Positions 1 to 8,403 of a DNA stretch of 64,000 nucleotides are shown here, one piece after another. The DNA comes from Alkalihalobacillus sp. LMS6 (lineage in GTDB: Bacteria > Bacillota > Bacilli > Bacillales > Bacillaceae_D), in NCBI RefSeq assembly GCF_024362765.1, contig NZ_CP093302.1:802001-866000 (forward strand), read 5' to 3'. The stretch's first letter is position 1. Every line of letters begins with the position of its first letter. Under the pieces are notes generated by a model that worked only from the letters and a program-made list of their open reading frames with translations, did no database searches and had not been told where the DNA came from. The position numbers and the translations under genes were made by a program.

Positions 1-70
1 CACCTGCAACATCGAGTAAAAGTCCTACGAGCCAAACGGCAAGAATAATACCAATAATTGTCCAAAGCAT
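1..70 (-). CDS. Small membrane protein, lmo0937/DUF5670-like (partial, runs off window start)
   Basis: Reading leftwards from an ATG at 70, the first 20 residues are MLWTIIGIILAVWLVGLLLD, a single hydrophobic helix typical of the roughly 45-50-residue lmo0937 family of Firmicutes membrane peptides of unknown function. A GGAGGTC ribosome binding site lies at 77-83. The 3' part is outside the window, so the family call rests only on the N-terminus. Confidence 0.6.
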   Translation of the reverse strand, partial: MLWTIIGIILAVWLVGLLLDVAG

Positions 71-138
71 ATTTTTGACCTCCAATGCTAAAAATAATGA
101 ACAATACTGTCTTTCCCGTTTAAGCGAAGAGATAAACG

Positions 139-630
139 TTAATTGCTAGAATCGCCTTCAATCATGAGGAACGCTTCTGTATAGCCTTCTTCTGATCCCA
201 TAAGTTCCACTGTAATGACTGCTTCGCCATTATCTGACTCAAATTCTGGAACAAATTCAAGAAGTTGTTCACTTGTATAGGTTAGCTCTGTGTAATCTCC
301 TTCATTGCTGCGATTTTCTTCCGTAACATCATATGGCAAATGGGAACGAACTTGTTCAATTGCGTCTTCTTCAGAGAAAAACTCATCTCGTTCTAACGCT
401 TGCAAGTCTAGATGAATCTCTGTAGCGCGCTCAACTTCAAAAGAAACAGATAGATAACCTGTGTTATCGGTATAATCATAGTTTGACTCGTCTTGATTGA
501 TTTCATTTTCTCCGTACTCAGCTTCAAAATCTTCCGTTGTATTTCCAAGCCCCGGTACAGACGTATTTTGATTACAGCCTGTGATCAAAAGAACTGACAG
601 GAAGACAGTGGATAAAGTGATGTGCTTCAT
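139..630 (-). CDS. Putative lipoprotein of unknown function
   Basis: A 163-residue protein beginning with a lysine-histidine n-region, a hydrophobic core and a lipobox ending LITGC at residues 15-19, so it is probably exported and lipid-anchored at Cys19. The mature part is acidic (many Glu/Asp) with no recognised enzymatic motif. It is divergent from the exported protein starting at 781, and the roughly 150 bases between them should hold both promoters. I do not recognise a family. Confidence 0.7.
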   Translation of the reverse strand: MKHITLSTVFLSVLLITGCNQNTSVPGLGNTTEDFEAEYGENEINQDESNYDYTDNTGYLSVSFEVERATEIHLDLQALERDEFFSEEDAIEQVRSHLPYDVTEENRSNEGDYTELTYTSEQLLEFVPEFESDNGEAVITVELMGSEEGYTEAFLMIEGDSSN

Positions 631-780
631 GATGTTGCCCCTTTCAAATCGTTTCGTATTCTACAAGTACCCCGTCAAATCGATCATAAAACGAACAAAA
701 TCTTACAAAAATGATAGGTATATTCACTACCTGTGTTTCATAGAATAGTAGAAGAATATTTTTTGAAAGCAGGTGAAGCG

Positions 781-1224
781 ATGAATAAGTGGCTAGTGGC
801 AAGTCTATTATTTTTTCCATATTTTTTTAGTGGAGAACCAATTGAAGAGCATGTGGACGGGGAGGAACCAATTGACCATTTGTGGACAAGCTCTACAGTT
901 GAATATGACTACCATGTAGGGAAAGATTTAATATCGAGAGCCTACTCCACGCTTGTAAGTGAAGATGACGATCAGGCTAGGATTTTAATTGAACTTGATA
1001 CTTCCGTCGTTAATGGAGACATTCTTCTTAGTACCGCGGAAGAGCTTCATGAGAAACTTGAACAGGCTCAGCCTGGCTTAAGCAGAGGCATCTTTGCTCG
1101 TTCCGATGGTAGAGCGCAAGGTGACGAGAGCATCAAACTTTATATTGGTGGAGTGGAAAATACCGATCTAGAGTTAGAGACAACTGAAGAATTTGTAAAG
1201 CATGTCATTAATGATCTAAATTAA
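781..1224 (+). CDS. Hypothetical exported protein
   Basis: An open frame reaches back to 733, but the ATG at 781 is preceded by an AGGTGA box at 771-776 and begins a signal-like sequence (MNKWLVASLLFFPYFFSG), so I choose it (147 residues). The remainder is acidic and soluble, about 120 residues, with alternating hydrophobic segments. No recognised domain; probably an extracytoplasmic protein. A hairpin terminator follows directly. Confidence 0.6.
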   Translation: MNKWLVASLLFFPYFFSGEPIEEHVDGEEPIDHLWTSSTVEYDYHVGKDLISRAYSTLVSEDDDQARILIELDTSVVNGDILLSTAEELHEKLEQAQPGLSRGIFARSDGRAQGDESIKLYIGGVENTDLELETTEEFVKHVINDLN

Positions 1225-1237
1225 TGTCACATCATAC

Positions 1238-1270
1238 ATAGCTTATCGTTCATACGATGAGCTATTTTTA
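1238..1270 (+). terminator. Rho-independent terminator
   Basis: Imperfect 11-bp stem (ATAGCTTATCG / CGATGAGCTAT) with a 6-base loop and a following T run, 14 bases after the exported protein's stop codon. Confidence 0.7.
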
Positions 1271-1363
1271 TCGTTACAATGGTACAATTCAAATTGAGAG
1301 GCAGGTGGATATCTAATGAAATCTCTCTGTGAACAATTGTATTTTTACGACGAGGTGAAGATG

Positions 1364-1981
1364 ATGAGCAACAAATGGCTTCATTGGGCAAATCGTATTC
1401 AAGCCATTGCCCAATCAGGAAAAGCATTTTCAAGCGACCCCTATGACGTAGAACGTTACGATGAATTGTTAACCATGAGTGCGGACATCCTTGCTAATTA
1501 CGGTGATGTGGATACGAAAATTGTAAAAACTTTGTTTGAAAACGAATCAGGCTATCAAACGCCAAAGCTTGATGGAAGAGGTGTTGTGTTTCTAGATAAT
1601 AAAGTTCTGCTTGTTCGCGAAAAGAAAGATCAGCTTTGGTCATTACCAGGAGGGTTCTGTGAGGTTGGTTCGTCTGCAAAAGAAAATGTGGAAAAAGAAA
1701 TCTATGAAGAATCAGGCTATCAAACAAAAGCTACAAGGTTGTTAGGATTGTATGATATGCAGAAGCACGGCCATCCCCTTCAGCCATTTCATTACTATAA
1801 AGTGTTTTTACAATGTGAGATTATAGACGGCACAGCAAGTAAAGGGGTGGAAACAGACCAAGTCGGTTTTTTTACACGCGATTCGTTACCACCATTATCA
1901 ACGAGGCGAAATACAGAAGAACAAGTGAAGTCGATGTTCGCATTTTTAGATCAGACGAAGGTGGAAGCTTATTTTGAATAA
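1364..1981 (+). CDS. NUDIX hydrolase with N-terminal extension (YjhB-like)
   Basis: Predicted to hydrolyse a nucleoside diphosphate linked to another moiety; substrate unknown. The protein has an N-terminal helical region of about 60 residues, then a NUDIX domain whose box reads GGFCEVGSSAKENVEKEIYE followed by ESGY. The metal-binding KEIYEE core is intact, but the canonical first Glu is Ser and the canonical Arg is Lys, as in some YjhB-type members. A GAGGTG box at 1352-1357 favours ATG 1364 over ATG 1361 or the upstream ATG 1316. A terminator follows the stop. Confidence 0.85.
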   Translation: MSNKWLHWANRIQAIAQSGKAFSSDPYDVERYDELLTMSADILANYGDVDTKIVKTLFENESGYQTPKLDGRGVVFLDNKVLLVREKKDQLWSLPGGFCEVGSSAKENVEKEIYEESGYQTKATRLLGLYDMQKHGHPLQPFHYYKVFLQCEIIDGTASKGVETDQVGFFTRDSLPPLSTRRNTEEQVKSMFAFLDQTKVEAYFE

Positions 1982-1985
1982 AGTG

Positions 1986-2012
1986 AAATGTCTTCTAAAC
2001 GAAGGCATTTTT
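1986..2012 (+). terminator. Rho-independent terminator
   Basis: 10-bp stem (AAATGTCTTC / GAAGGCATTT, one wobble) with a 5-base loop and a short T tail, immediately after the NUDIX gene. Confidence 0.6.
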
Positions 2013-2126
2013 AATTTGTTCAAATAATGAACACACGTTAAAAAAAGTAACAAAAAAGATTGGTTTTATATATGAATCAATTTCATCACCCCTACATCGT
2101 GTCATAATAACGAACATTTATCTTAA

Positions 2127-2227
2127 TTGGCGAACGCTTGCCCCGGGCACGGTCTCAGCCATTCTCGCGTAAAATCTCGCTCCAATGTCTTTAAACACGT
2201 GCTGTTCCCGCGGGCGTCGTCGCCAAA
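2127..2227 (+). repeat. Degenerate interspersed repeat, copy 1
   Basis: About 100 bp, conspicuously GC-rich in an AT-rich spacer, starting TTGGCGAACGCTT and ending GTCGTCGCCAA. The reverse complement of 54998-55096 matches along its length (GGCG[AG]ACGCTT, then C-rich block, GGGC, AGCCA), and 5432-5515 is a shorter relative. Such repeats are common in Bacillaceae spacers. Together with the tct leader it fills the gene-free stretch 2013-2382. Confidence 0.6.
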
Positions 2228-2293
2228 TTAATAACAAAAATTTCACAAATGATATTGTTGTTATCATTCATAAAAATGACTATGAGTACCTAT

Positions 2294-2299
2294 TATAAT
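2294..2299 (+). promoter_or_regulatory. Candidate -10 box for tctCBA
   Basis: A consensus TATAAT in the spacer upstream of tctC. No good -35 is seen at the proper distance, so the promoter is tentative. If used, the leader would be roughly 85 bases and would contain the cre box at 2356. Confidence 0.35.
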
Positions 2300-2355
2300 T
2301 CATTTATATATATAGAAATTAAATTGGCACATCTTTTGCATTAATTAACACAAAA

Positions 2356-2369
2356 TGTAAGCGTTTACT
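2356..2369 (+). promoter_or_regulatory. Candidate CcpA cre box in tct leader
   Basis: TGTAAGCGTTTACT differs only at its last base from the cre consensus TGWAANCGNTNWCA. It sits just before the tctC ribosome binding site, a position from which CcpA could block elongating polymerase. Catabolite repression of carboxylate uptake is physiologically sensible. Confidence 0.6.
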
Positions 2370-2382
2370 TTGAAGGAGGGGG

Positions 2383-3393
2383 ATGAGTACGATGAAATTA
2401 ATGTTTGTAGTGTGTTTGTTAATTCTATTGGTAGGGTGCGGAAGTGGTAATTCTTCTACAAATCCTAGTGATGAAGCATGGTCACCAACAAGGGACATTG
2501 AGTTTGTGGCACCAGCTCGTGCTGGTGGGGGCTGGGATACTTCAGCTAGAATGATAACAAATGTCATTATGGAACAGGGTTTAATGGAACAAAATATAGG
2601 TGTAGTCAACAAACCAGGTGGCACTGGAGCAGTTGGTTGGGCTTATATTGAAAATCAAAAAAGTGATCATACGTTCTTTACGACCTCATCTCATATGATC
2701 TACTCAATGTTATCTGGTAATTCTGACTATAATTGGGATGATCTAACACCAATTGCAAATTTAGCAGCTGACTATGGAATTATTGCAGTTAGTGGAAATG
2801 CACCATGGAATTCATTAAGTGAATTAATGGAAGATTACAAAATGAGACCTTCAGAGTTAACGGTTATTGGAACAAATACTCCTGGAGGGCAGCAGCATAT
2901 TCAGTTTGTAGATTTAGCCACAGAAGCTGGCGTTAGTATGGAGGATATTCGATATGTTGCTGACCCAGGAACAGGTGGAATTCCAAGTTTGTTAAGTGGT
3001 CACGTCCAAATATTATCGTCAACACTAGGTGCAGGTTCCATTGAACAGCATCGAGCTGGTGATATAAAAATATTGGCGGTGTTTGCAGAAGAGAGAGTTC
3101 AAGGAGAGGATATTTCTTCCATCCCTACTGCGATTGAACAAGGTTATGACACCGTGCATGTAATTTGGCGAGGGGTATTTGGTCCGAGTATCTTATCGGA
3201 AGAACAAGTATCATATTACGAATCGGTTTTAAGAGAGGTAAACAATTCTCAACAGTTCGCTGAGATTAGAGAAAGGCTGGGCTGGACAGAGATGTTTATG
3301 GATAGTGAAGAGTACGCTGAATTTATTGAAAAAGAAGTAGAGTCGAATCGAGTTATTATGAAAGAACTTGGTTTACTTGCTGAAGGGCGCTGA
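2383..3393 (+). CDS. tctC: Tripartite tricarboxylate transporter substrate-binding lipoprotein TctC
   Basis: Extracytoplasmic binding protein of a TTT family transporter for citrate or another carboxylate. It has a lipoprotein signal ending LLVGC, followed by the Bug/TctC fold with family motifs such as the GGGWDTSARM segment near residue 50, VVNKPGGTGAVGW, and DPGTGGIPSLLSGHV near residue 195. Length (336) fits the family. ATG 2383 is only 3 bases from GGAGG while ATG 2392 is 12 bases away, so the exact start is uncertain. It heads a tctC-tctB-tctA operon. The ligand cannot be told from sequence. Confidence 0.9.
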   Translation: MSTMKLMFVVCLLILLVGCGSGNSSTNPSDEAWSPTRDIEFVAPARAGGGWDTSARMITNVIMEQGLMEQNIGVVNKPGGTGAVGWAYIENQKSDHTFFTTSSHMIYSMLSGNSDYNWDDLTPIANLAADYGIIAVSGNAPWNSLSELMEDYKMRPSELTVIGTNTPGGQQHIQFVDLATEAGVSMEDIRYVADPGTGGIPSLLSGHVQILSSTLGAGSIEQHRAGDIKILAVFAEERVQGEDISSIPTAIEQGYDTVHVIWRGVFGPSILSEEQVSYYESVLREVNNSQQFAEIRERLGWTEMFMDSEEYAEFIEKEVESNRVIMKELGLLAEGR

Positions 3394-3401
3394 AGAAGGG
3401 G

Positions 3402-3842
3402 ATGCCAATGAATAGAAAAATTAGTCTAGTATTAGCCGCTATTGCGCTTATTTATCTTATCTTGACTTTCAATCTACCTAATTACGAGTATATTCTTATC
3501 GACGCCGATGTTTTTCCGTTTTTGTTAGGTGGGGCACTTCTGGTATTGTCGATTGTATTATTTTTTCTAAAGTCAGACGAAGATGCGACGTTATTTATGA
3601 AAAAGAAAGATCTTGCGGTGTTACTTACAATGTTTAGTATGCTTCTCGCTTACATCCTCTTGCTAGAACCAATAGGATTTGTGCTATCAACTTGTGTATT
3701 TCTATTTAGTAGCTCCTTATTTCTAGGTTATCGTAAACATCTGACAAATGTTGCTGTTTCTGGAGTAGTCCCTCTAACTATTTATTTCTTATTTACGAGC
3801 TTATTAGGGATTGCATTGCCGCAAGGTATTTTACCATTTTAG
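3402..3842 (+). CDS. tctB: Tripartite tricarboxylate transporter small membrane subunit TctB
   Basis: A 146-residue, very hydrophobic protein with four likely membrane helices (about residues 8-25, 35-55, 68-105 as two helices, 120-140), the expected layout of TctB. It lies 8 bases after tctC and directly before tctA, and its function as the small integral membrane subunit is supported mainly by this gene order, since TctB sequences diverge strongly. Confidence 0.85.
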   Translation: MPMNRKISLVLAAIALIYLILTFNLPNYEYILIDADVFPFLLGGALLVLSIVLFFLKSDEDATLFMKKKDLAVLLTMFSMLLAYILLLEPIGFVLSTCVFLFSSSLFLGYRKHLTNVAVSGVVPLTIYFLFTSLLGIALPQGILPF

Positions 3843-3863
3843 AAGTTGGTAGAGGTGAGAAAA

Positions 3864-5375
3864 ATGAATACATTTAGTGGAATAATTGAAGGTTTTCAAG
3901 TAGCTTTTAGTTTTGAAGGGATATTATTCGTAGCCATTGGCGTATTGATAGGAACAGCAATTGGCATTATGCCAGGACTGGGGCCTATAACTGCAATTGC
4001 AGTTATGATTCCAATAACTTATGGAATGGAGCCTGTATTTGCGCTTGTGATGATGGCTGGCGTTTACTATGGAGCCATTTTTGGAAGCTCAACATCATCG
4101 ATTTTACTTAATACGCCTGGGGCAGCGAGTACCGTTGCAACGACATTTGATGGCTATCCAATGGCGCAAAAAGGGCAGGCGGGTAAAGCATTGGCTATTG
4201 CTGCGGTGGCTTCATTTGTAGGTGGAACAGTTGCAGCGTTGTTTCTTATGCTATTTGCACCGCTCCTTGCACAGCTTGCAGTTACCTTTGGTCCTCCTGA
4301 ATATTTTGCACTAATGCTTCTGGGGATTATTGCCATAACCAGTTTTTCAGAAGGTTCGTCGATCCGTGCATATATATCTGCCATTTTAGGATTCATGATT
4401 GTGACAATTGGAATTGATTCACAAACGGGTACGAAACGCTTTACATTTGGTGAGGTAAACTTGCTAGAAGGTATTGATTTTCTAGTTATTGCATTAGGTT
4501 TGTTCGCATTAGCGGAAGTTACGCAATTAATTAAAAATCGTTCGGATAATTCCTTACAAAATATGTCTAATATTGGTTCAATTAAACTGACAAAAAAAGA
4601 TATAAAAGAAATGGCAGGGCCAATGTCGAGGCATTCTATATTGGGCTTCGTAATTGGAGTTTTACCTGGAGCAGGGGCAACAATTGCTTCTTTTATGAGT
4701 TATGTGGCAGAAAAAGGCTTGTCTAAACGTCCGAAAGAATTCGGTAGAGGTTCTATAAAGGGATTAACTGCACCTGAAACCTCGACTAACGCAGCTTCAA
4801 CAGGTTCATTTGTACCGCTTTTGAGTTTGGGAATACCTGGTTCAGGCACGACGGCAGTATTATTAGGGGCGTTTTTAGTTCTAGGTGTACAGCCAGGTCC
4901 GCTATTAATGTCAGAGAACCCTTCAGTATTTTGGGGAATCATCGCGAGTATGTATTTAGGGAATATCATTTTAATCATATTAAATTTGCCGCTTATTCCA
5001 TATATCGCGAAGCTACTAAAAATTCCTCGACCATTACTTATATCACTTATATTAACGTTTTGCGTAGTAGGTGTTTATTCTGTTTCATTTAGCACATTTG
5101 ATCTTTATTTATTATTATTCTTTGGCGTAATAGGAGTAATAATGAAAGGATTGAAATTTCCAGCTGCTCCTTTTATACTAGCTTTTATTTTAGGTGGTTT
5201 GATGGAACAAAATTTTAGAATGGAGCTTACGATTTCTGATGGAGATGTATCAATCTTTTTCCACAATCCTGTTGTATTATCCTTTCTAGGAATTACAATT
5301 CTAGCATTATTAGTACCTGTTGTCCGAAAAAAGTGGACTAAAAAACATTATATTGATGAAAGTGAAACCATGTAA
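3864..5375 (+). CDS. tctA: Tripartite tricarboxylate transporter large permease TctA
   Basis: The main transport subunit, about 503 residues with around a dozen membrane helices. Family signatures are visible: GTAIGIMPGLGPITAIAVMI near the N-terminus, the conserved GSSTSSILLNTPG segment, and a second PGAGATIASFMSY / NAASTGSFVPLLSLGIPGS block near residues 265-320, reflecting the internal duplication of TctA. ATG 3864 follows an AGGTGAG box; an upstream GTG at 3846 is less likely. The operon ends at the terminator at 5388. The TctDE two-component system often paired with TTT genes is not next to it. Confidence 0.93.
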   Translation: MNTFSGIIEGFQVAFSFEGILFVAIGVLIGTAIGIMPGLGPITAIAVMIPITYGMEPVFALVMMAGVYYGAIFGSSTSSILLNTPGAASTVATTFDGYPMAQKGQAGKALAIAAVASFVGGTVAALFLMLFAPLLAQLAVTFGPPEYFALMLLGIIAITSFSEGSSIRAYISAILGFMIVTIGIDSQTGTKRFTFGEVNLLEGIDFLVIALGLFALAEVTQLIKNRSDNSLQNMSNIGSIKLTKKDIKEMAGPMSRHSILGFVIGVLPGAGATIASFMSYVAEKGLSKRPKEFGRGSIKGLTAPETSTNAASTGSFVPLLSLGIPGSGTTAVLLGAFLVLGVQPGPLLMSENPSVFWGIIASMYLGNIILIILNLPLIPYIAKLLKIPRPLLISLILTFCVVGVYSVSFSTFDLYLLLFFGVIGVIMKGLKFPAAPFILAFILGGLMEQNFRMELTISDGDVSIFFHNPVVLSFLGITILALLVPVVRKKWTKKHYIDESETM

Positions 5376-5387
5376 TTTCAACAATTG

Positions 5388-5420
5388 ACTTCAATTTCCC
5401 CAACATTGAAGTTTTTTTTA
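5388..5420 (+). terminator. Rho-independent terminator of tctCBA
   Basis: Perfect 8-bp stem ACTTCAAT / ATTGAAGT with a 9-base loop and a T8 tail. Confidence 0.85.
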
Positions 5421-5431
5421 TTAAGAAAACT

Positions 5432-5515
5432 AATCGGCAAAGAAGACACCGTATGCGCAAGTGATCGTGCAGTGCATACGGATTTCGCTTGTGCCTGTGG
5501 TAAGCGTTCGCCATT
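5432..5515 (-). repeat. Degenerate interspersed repeat, copy 2 (short)
   Basis: Read on the minus strand it begins ATGGCGAACGCTTACC and continues with AGGCAC, paralleling the start of copy 1 at 2127. It also contains the inverted pair CGTATGC/GCATACG (5450-5456 and 5473-5479). It occupies the gene-free stretch between tctA and the M23 peptidase gene. Confidence 0.4.
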
Positions 5516-5597
5516 TTAACTTGATTATTAGTTTTTTGTACCAAATTTAAGTTATCAATTTAAACAAGACAAATATCAAAAAATTCAGCTTAGATTA

Positions 5598-5627
5598 TTT
5601 ACAGGCATGAGTTGCTATAGCTACAAT
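5598..5627 (+). promoter_or_regulatory. Candidate sigma-A promoter for the M23 peptidase gene
   Basis: TTTACA at 5598-5603, an 18-base spacer and TACAAT at 5622-5627, about 65 bases before the start codon. Confidence 0.5.
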
Positions 5628-5694
5628 GAATTGAAACCTTTTTCATGAGAAAGCAGTATAGAGAATAGGAAAACTTAACTGTGGAGTGTGAAGA

Positions 5695-6561
5695 ATGAAA
5701 AAAATGTATGCGGTCACACCGGCTAATTTTGTAGAAGTGTTAATTCGTAAGGGATACGAATCGATTTATCAGCAATTAAGTGTCGCGTTTCGAGAACAAA
5801 TAAGTCTTGAAGCATTTACTGCTTTCTGTGAGGAACATCTAAACGAAAAACTACAGTTTATCCAGATTTCAACAATGGAGATTCAGGGTTTTACAGAATA
5901 CCAATGGCTGGCACATGAGGAAGCATTAGGATTACGAGTGTTATTTTCTGAAGAGCATATTATTTATGGGTTCCAAATTGTACCTGCTAGGATGGCTTAC
6001 CCATCAGACAAGCTGTGGTCAAAAAATACGTACGCTTTTCCGTTTAAAGGTAGTTGGTTGACGTTTTGGGGAGGGACAAACGAACTTGTGAATTACCATT
6101 ACCCCCTCGAACAACAGCGGTATGCTTATGATTTTGTAGTGAGTCGCAACGGCTATACGTTTGATGGCGAACCTGATCAAAATGAAAACTATTATGCGTT
6201 TGGTAAAGAAGTCTATGCGCCTTGTAAGGGAACTGTCGTTCAGTGTGTATCAACAGAAGAAGATGTCAAGCCAGGCGTCCTTACGAATGAAGATCAGCCC
6301 TGTGGAAACTATGTTATTTTAAAACATAATCACGATGAATATAGCTTGATTTGTCACATGAAACAACATAGTGCCATGGTAAAGGTGGGTGATTTTGTAG
6401 AAAAGGGTGCACTTCTCGGACAATGTGGCAACTCTGGTCATACAACAGAACCGCATATCCACTTTCATGTGATGAACCAGCAAGACCCTTTTTCAGCACA
6501 ATCAATTCGCATAAAACATGATGTTGAACCAGTAAGAGGGGAAATGGTTAAGGAAGATTAA
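5695..6561 (+). CDS. M23-family peptidase-like protein, probably cytoplasmic
   Basis: The C-terminal half (about residues 150-275) carries a LytM/M23 peptidase domain: a YAYDF segment supplying the Asp ligand, GNYVILKH, and the HIHFH zinc/catalytic motif near the end. M23 enzymes cleave peptidoglycan cross-bridge peptides. The N-terminal 120 residues resemble the DUF3887-type domain attached to such peptidases in Bacillus. There is no signal peptide or membrane segment, unusual for a wall hydrolase, so the substrate or export route is unclear. The usual first His ligand appears to come from the preceding YHY segment. Confidence 0.75.
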   Translation: MKKMYAVTPANFVEVLIRKGYESIYQQLSVAFREQISLEAFTAFCEEHLNEKLQFIQISTMEIQGFTEYQWLAHEEALGLRVLFSEEHIIYGFQIVPARMAYPSDKLWSKNTYAFPFKGSWLTFWGGTNELVNYHYPLEQQRYAYDFVVSRNGYTFDGEPDQNENYYAFGKEVYAPCKGTVVQCVSTEEDVKPGVLTNEDQPCGNYVILKHNHDEYSLICHMKQHSAMVKVGDFVEKGALLGQCGNSGHTTEPHIHFHVMNQQDPFSAQSIRIKHDVEPVRGEMVKED

Positions 6562-6615
6562 AGTCAATAAACAGAAAGTTAGAATGATTCTAAAGGGAAT
6601 GGAAGGATTGATTGG

Positions 6616-8403
6616 ATGGTAACGTTCACAAAACCAGATGTACGAGCATTTTTAAAAACGGTGAAAGTAACGCAGTTTACGGTAAGTCCAGATGGGAAGA
6701 CGATTGCATTTCAAGCTGACTTTACAGGCGTACCAGAAATTTGGGCGATGGATGTTGAGGTTGGATTTCCATATCAATTGACTTCTGTTGGACAGAAGGC
6801 ATACGATTTACGTTTTAGTACGGATGGAACATTTATGATCGTCAGCTTTGACCACGATGGAAACGAAAAAGCACAATTGTATGGTCTCTCCGTTGAAGGA
6901 GGAGAGTTGACCCCGATTCGAACAAAAGAGAACACGCATTATAACGTGTGTGCGCAATCAAAGACTGGTCAACAGCTATACTATACATCGGATCAGGATA
7001 ATAAAACGTATTTTAATTTATACACCTATCATTTTGAAACAGAAGAGGAGTCAATGGTTTTAGAGGGAGAAGGGGCAAGATTATCTTTTTCTGCATTAAG
7101 TAAGGATGAACAGTCGTTTACCTATGCAAAATTTTACGGAAATACATCGAGTGTCGGCTATCTCTATAGAAATGGAACAAGCGAACCTCTGATTCCAGAC
7201 GCTGATCGCGAGCATGTGACTTCGGATAGTGTGATTGTAAAAGATGGAACGGTTTACTTTACAACAAATGTTAATCAAGAGTTTAGTTTTTTAGCACGTT
7301 ATCATCCCGACACAAAGACATTTGAAGAGCTTTTGACGATTAATGGGGAAGCGATCACAAGTCTTACATTAACGGAAGATGAAACATTGATCTATCTGAT
7401 TACAACAGCAGGTGTGCTAGATAAATGCTATCTCTATCGTCTCGATACAGGCACTTATGAAGAACTAGCATTACCTATAACATCTGTGGAGCAAGTCGAA
7501 CTTACTACTTCAGGGGCGCTCGTTGTGCTAGGTTCAAAGCCAACACGACCAAGCAACATTTACATGTATCACGAAAAGGAATGGAGCCAGCTAACAGATG
7601 TGCGTGTGACAGGTATACATGAGCAAGAATTAAGTGAGCCTGATGTGATCCGTTATTCTTCGTACGACGGGTTAGAAATTGAGGCGTTATTGTATAAGCC
7701 ACAGCCTGATAAAGCGAATGGATACACAGTGCTTATGCCACATGGTGGGCCGCAATGGGCGGACCTTTTAGAATATGACGCCAATAGCCAGATTCTTGTT
7801 TATGAAGGCTATCAAGTTTTTATGCCTAATTACCGGGGATCAACTCGATATGGAGCAAGTTTTACAAAAATGGTCGAAGGAGACTGGGGCGAGGGGCCGC
7901 GTTCTGATATTCTCGAAGGATTGGATGTATTAACTGCACAGAAAAAAATGGATCCGGAAAAATTGGTTGTTCTAGGGGGAAGTTATGGAGGCTATATGAC
8001 GCTTTTATTACATGGTCGCCACCCAGAAAGGTTTAAAGCGGCTGTCGATATTTGTGGGGTATCCAATTTATTTAGCTTTGTTGAAACCGTGCCAGAATCA
8101 TGGAAACCTGTAATGGATCGGTGGGTTGGCAATCCAGAAAAAGATAAAGAACGGTTAATAAAAGATTCACCAATTACATATTTAGAATCAATGACAAAAC
8201 CAATGCTCGTCATTCAAGGCGCAAATGATCCACGGGTTGTCAAAGAAGAATCAGATCAAATTGTTGATGCACTTAGGAAACAAGGTACAGACATCGACTA
8301 TCTTGTCTTTGAAGACGAAGGACATGGTTTTACAAAAGTGGAAAATCGAATCACGATGTTTGAGACGATCATTCGCTTCTTAAATCGCCATTTGCCTGTA
8401 TGA
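6616..8403 (+). CDS. S9-family serine peptidase (acylaminoacyl-peptidase/prolyl-oligopeptidase type)
   Basis: A cytoplasmic 595-residue enzyme that should cleave short peptides. Residues about 1-330 form a beta-propeller made of WD40-like/DPP repeats, and residues about 345-595 an alpha/beta hydrolase. The catalytic triad is visible: Ser456 in GGSYGG, Asp538 in GANDPRVV and His570 in EGHGF. HGGPQW near residue 375 is the oxyanion region. Its stop codon overlaps the start of the following MFS gene by 4 bases, indicating translational coupling. Confidence 0.92.
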   Translation: MVTFTKPDVRAFLKTVKVTQFTVSPDGKTIAFQADFTGVPEIWAMDVEVGFPYQLTSVGQKAYDLRFSTDGTFMIVSFDHDGNEKAQLYGLSVEGGELTPIRTKENTHYNVCAQSKTGQQLYYTSDQDNKTYFNLYTYHFETEEESMVLEGEGARLSFSALSKDEQSFTYAKFYGNTSSVGYLYRNGTSEPLIPDADREHVTSDSVIVKDGTVYFTTNVNQEFSFLARYHPDTKTFEELLTINGEAITSLTLTEDETLIYLITTAGVLDKCYLYRLDTGTYEELALPITSVEQVELTTSGALVVLGSKPTRPSNIYMYHEKEWSQLTDVRVTGIHEQELSEPDVIRYSSYDGLEIEALLYKPQPDKANGYTVLMPHGGPQWADLLEYDANSQILVYEGYQVFMPNYRGSTRYGASFTKMVEGDWGEGPRSDILEGLDVLTAQKKMDPEKLVVLGGSYGGYMTLLLHGRHPERFKAAVDICGVSNLFSFVETVPESWKPVMDRWVGNPEKDKERLIKDSPITYLESMTKPMLVIQGANDPRVVKEESDQIVDALRKQGTDIDYLVFEDEGHGFTKVENRITMFETIIRFLNRHLPV

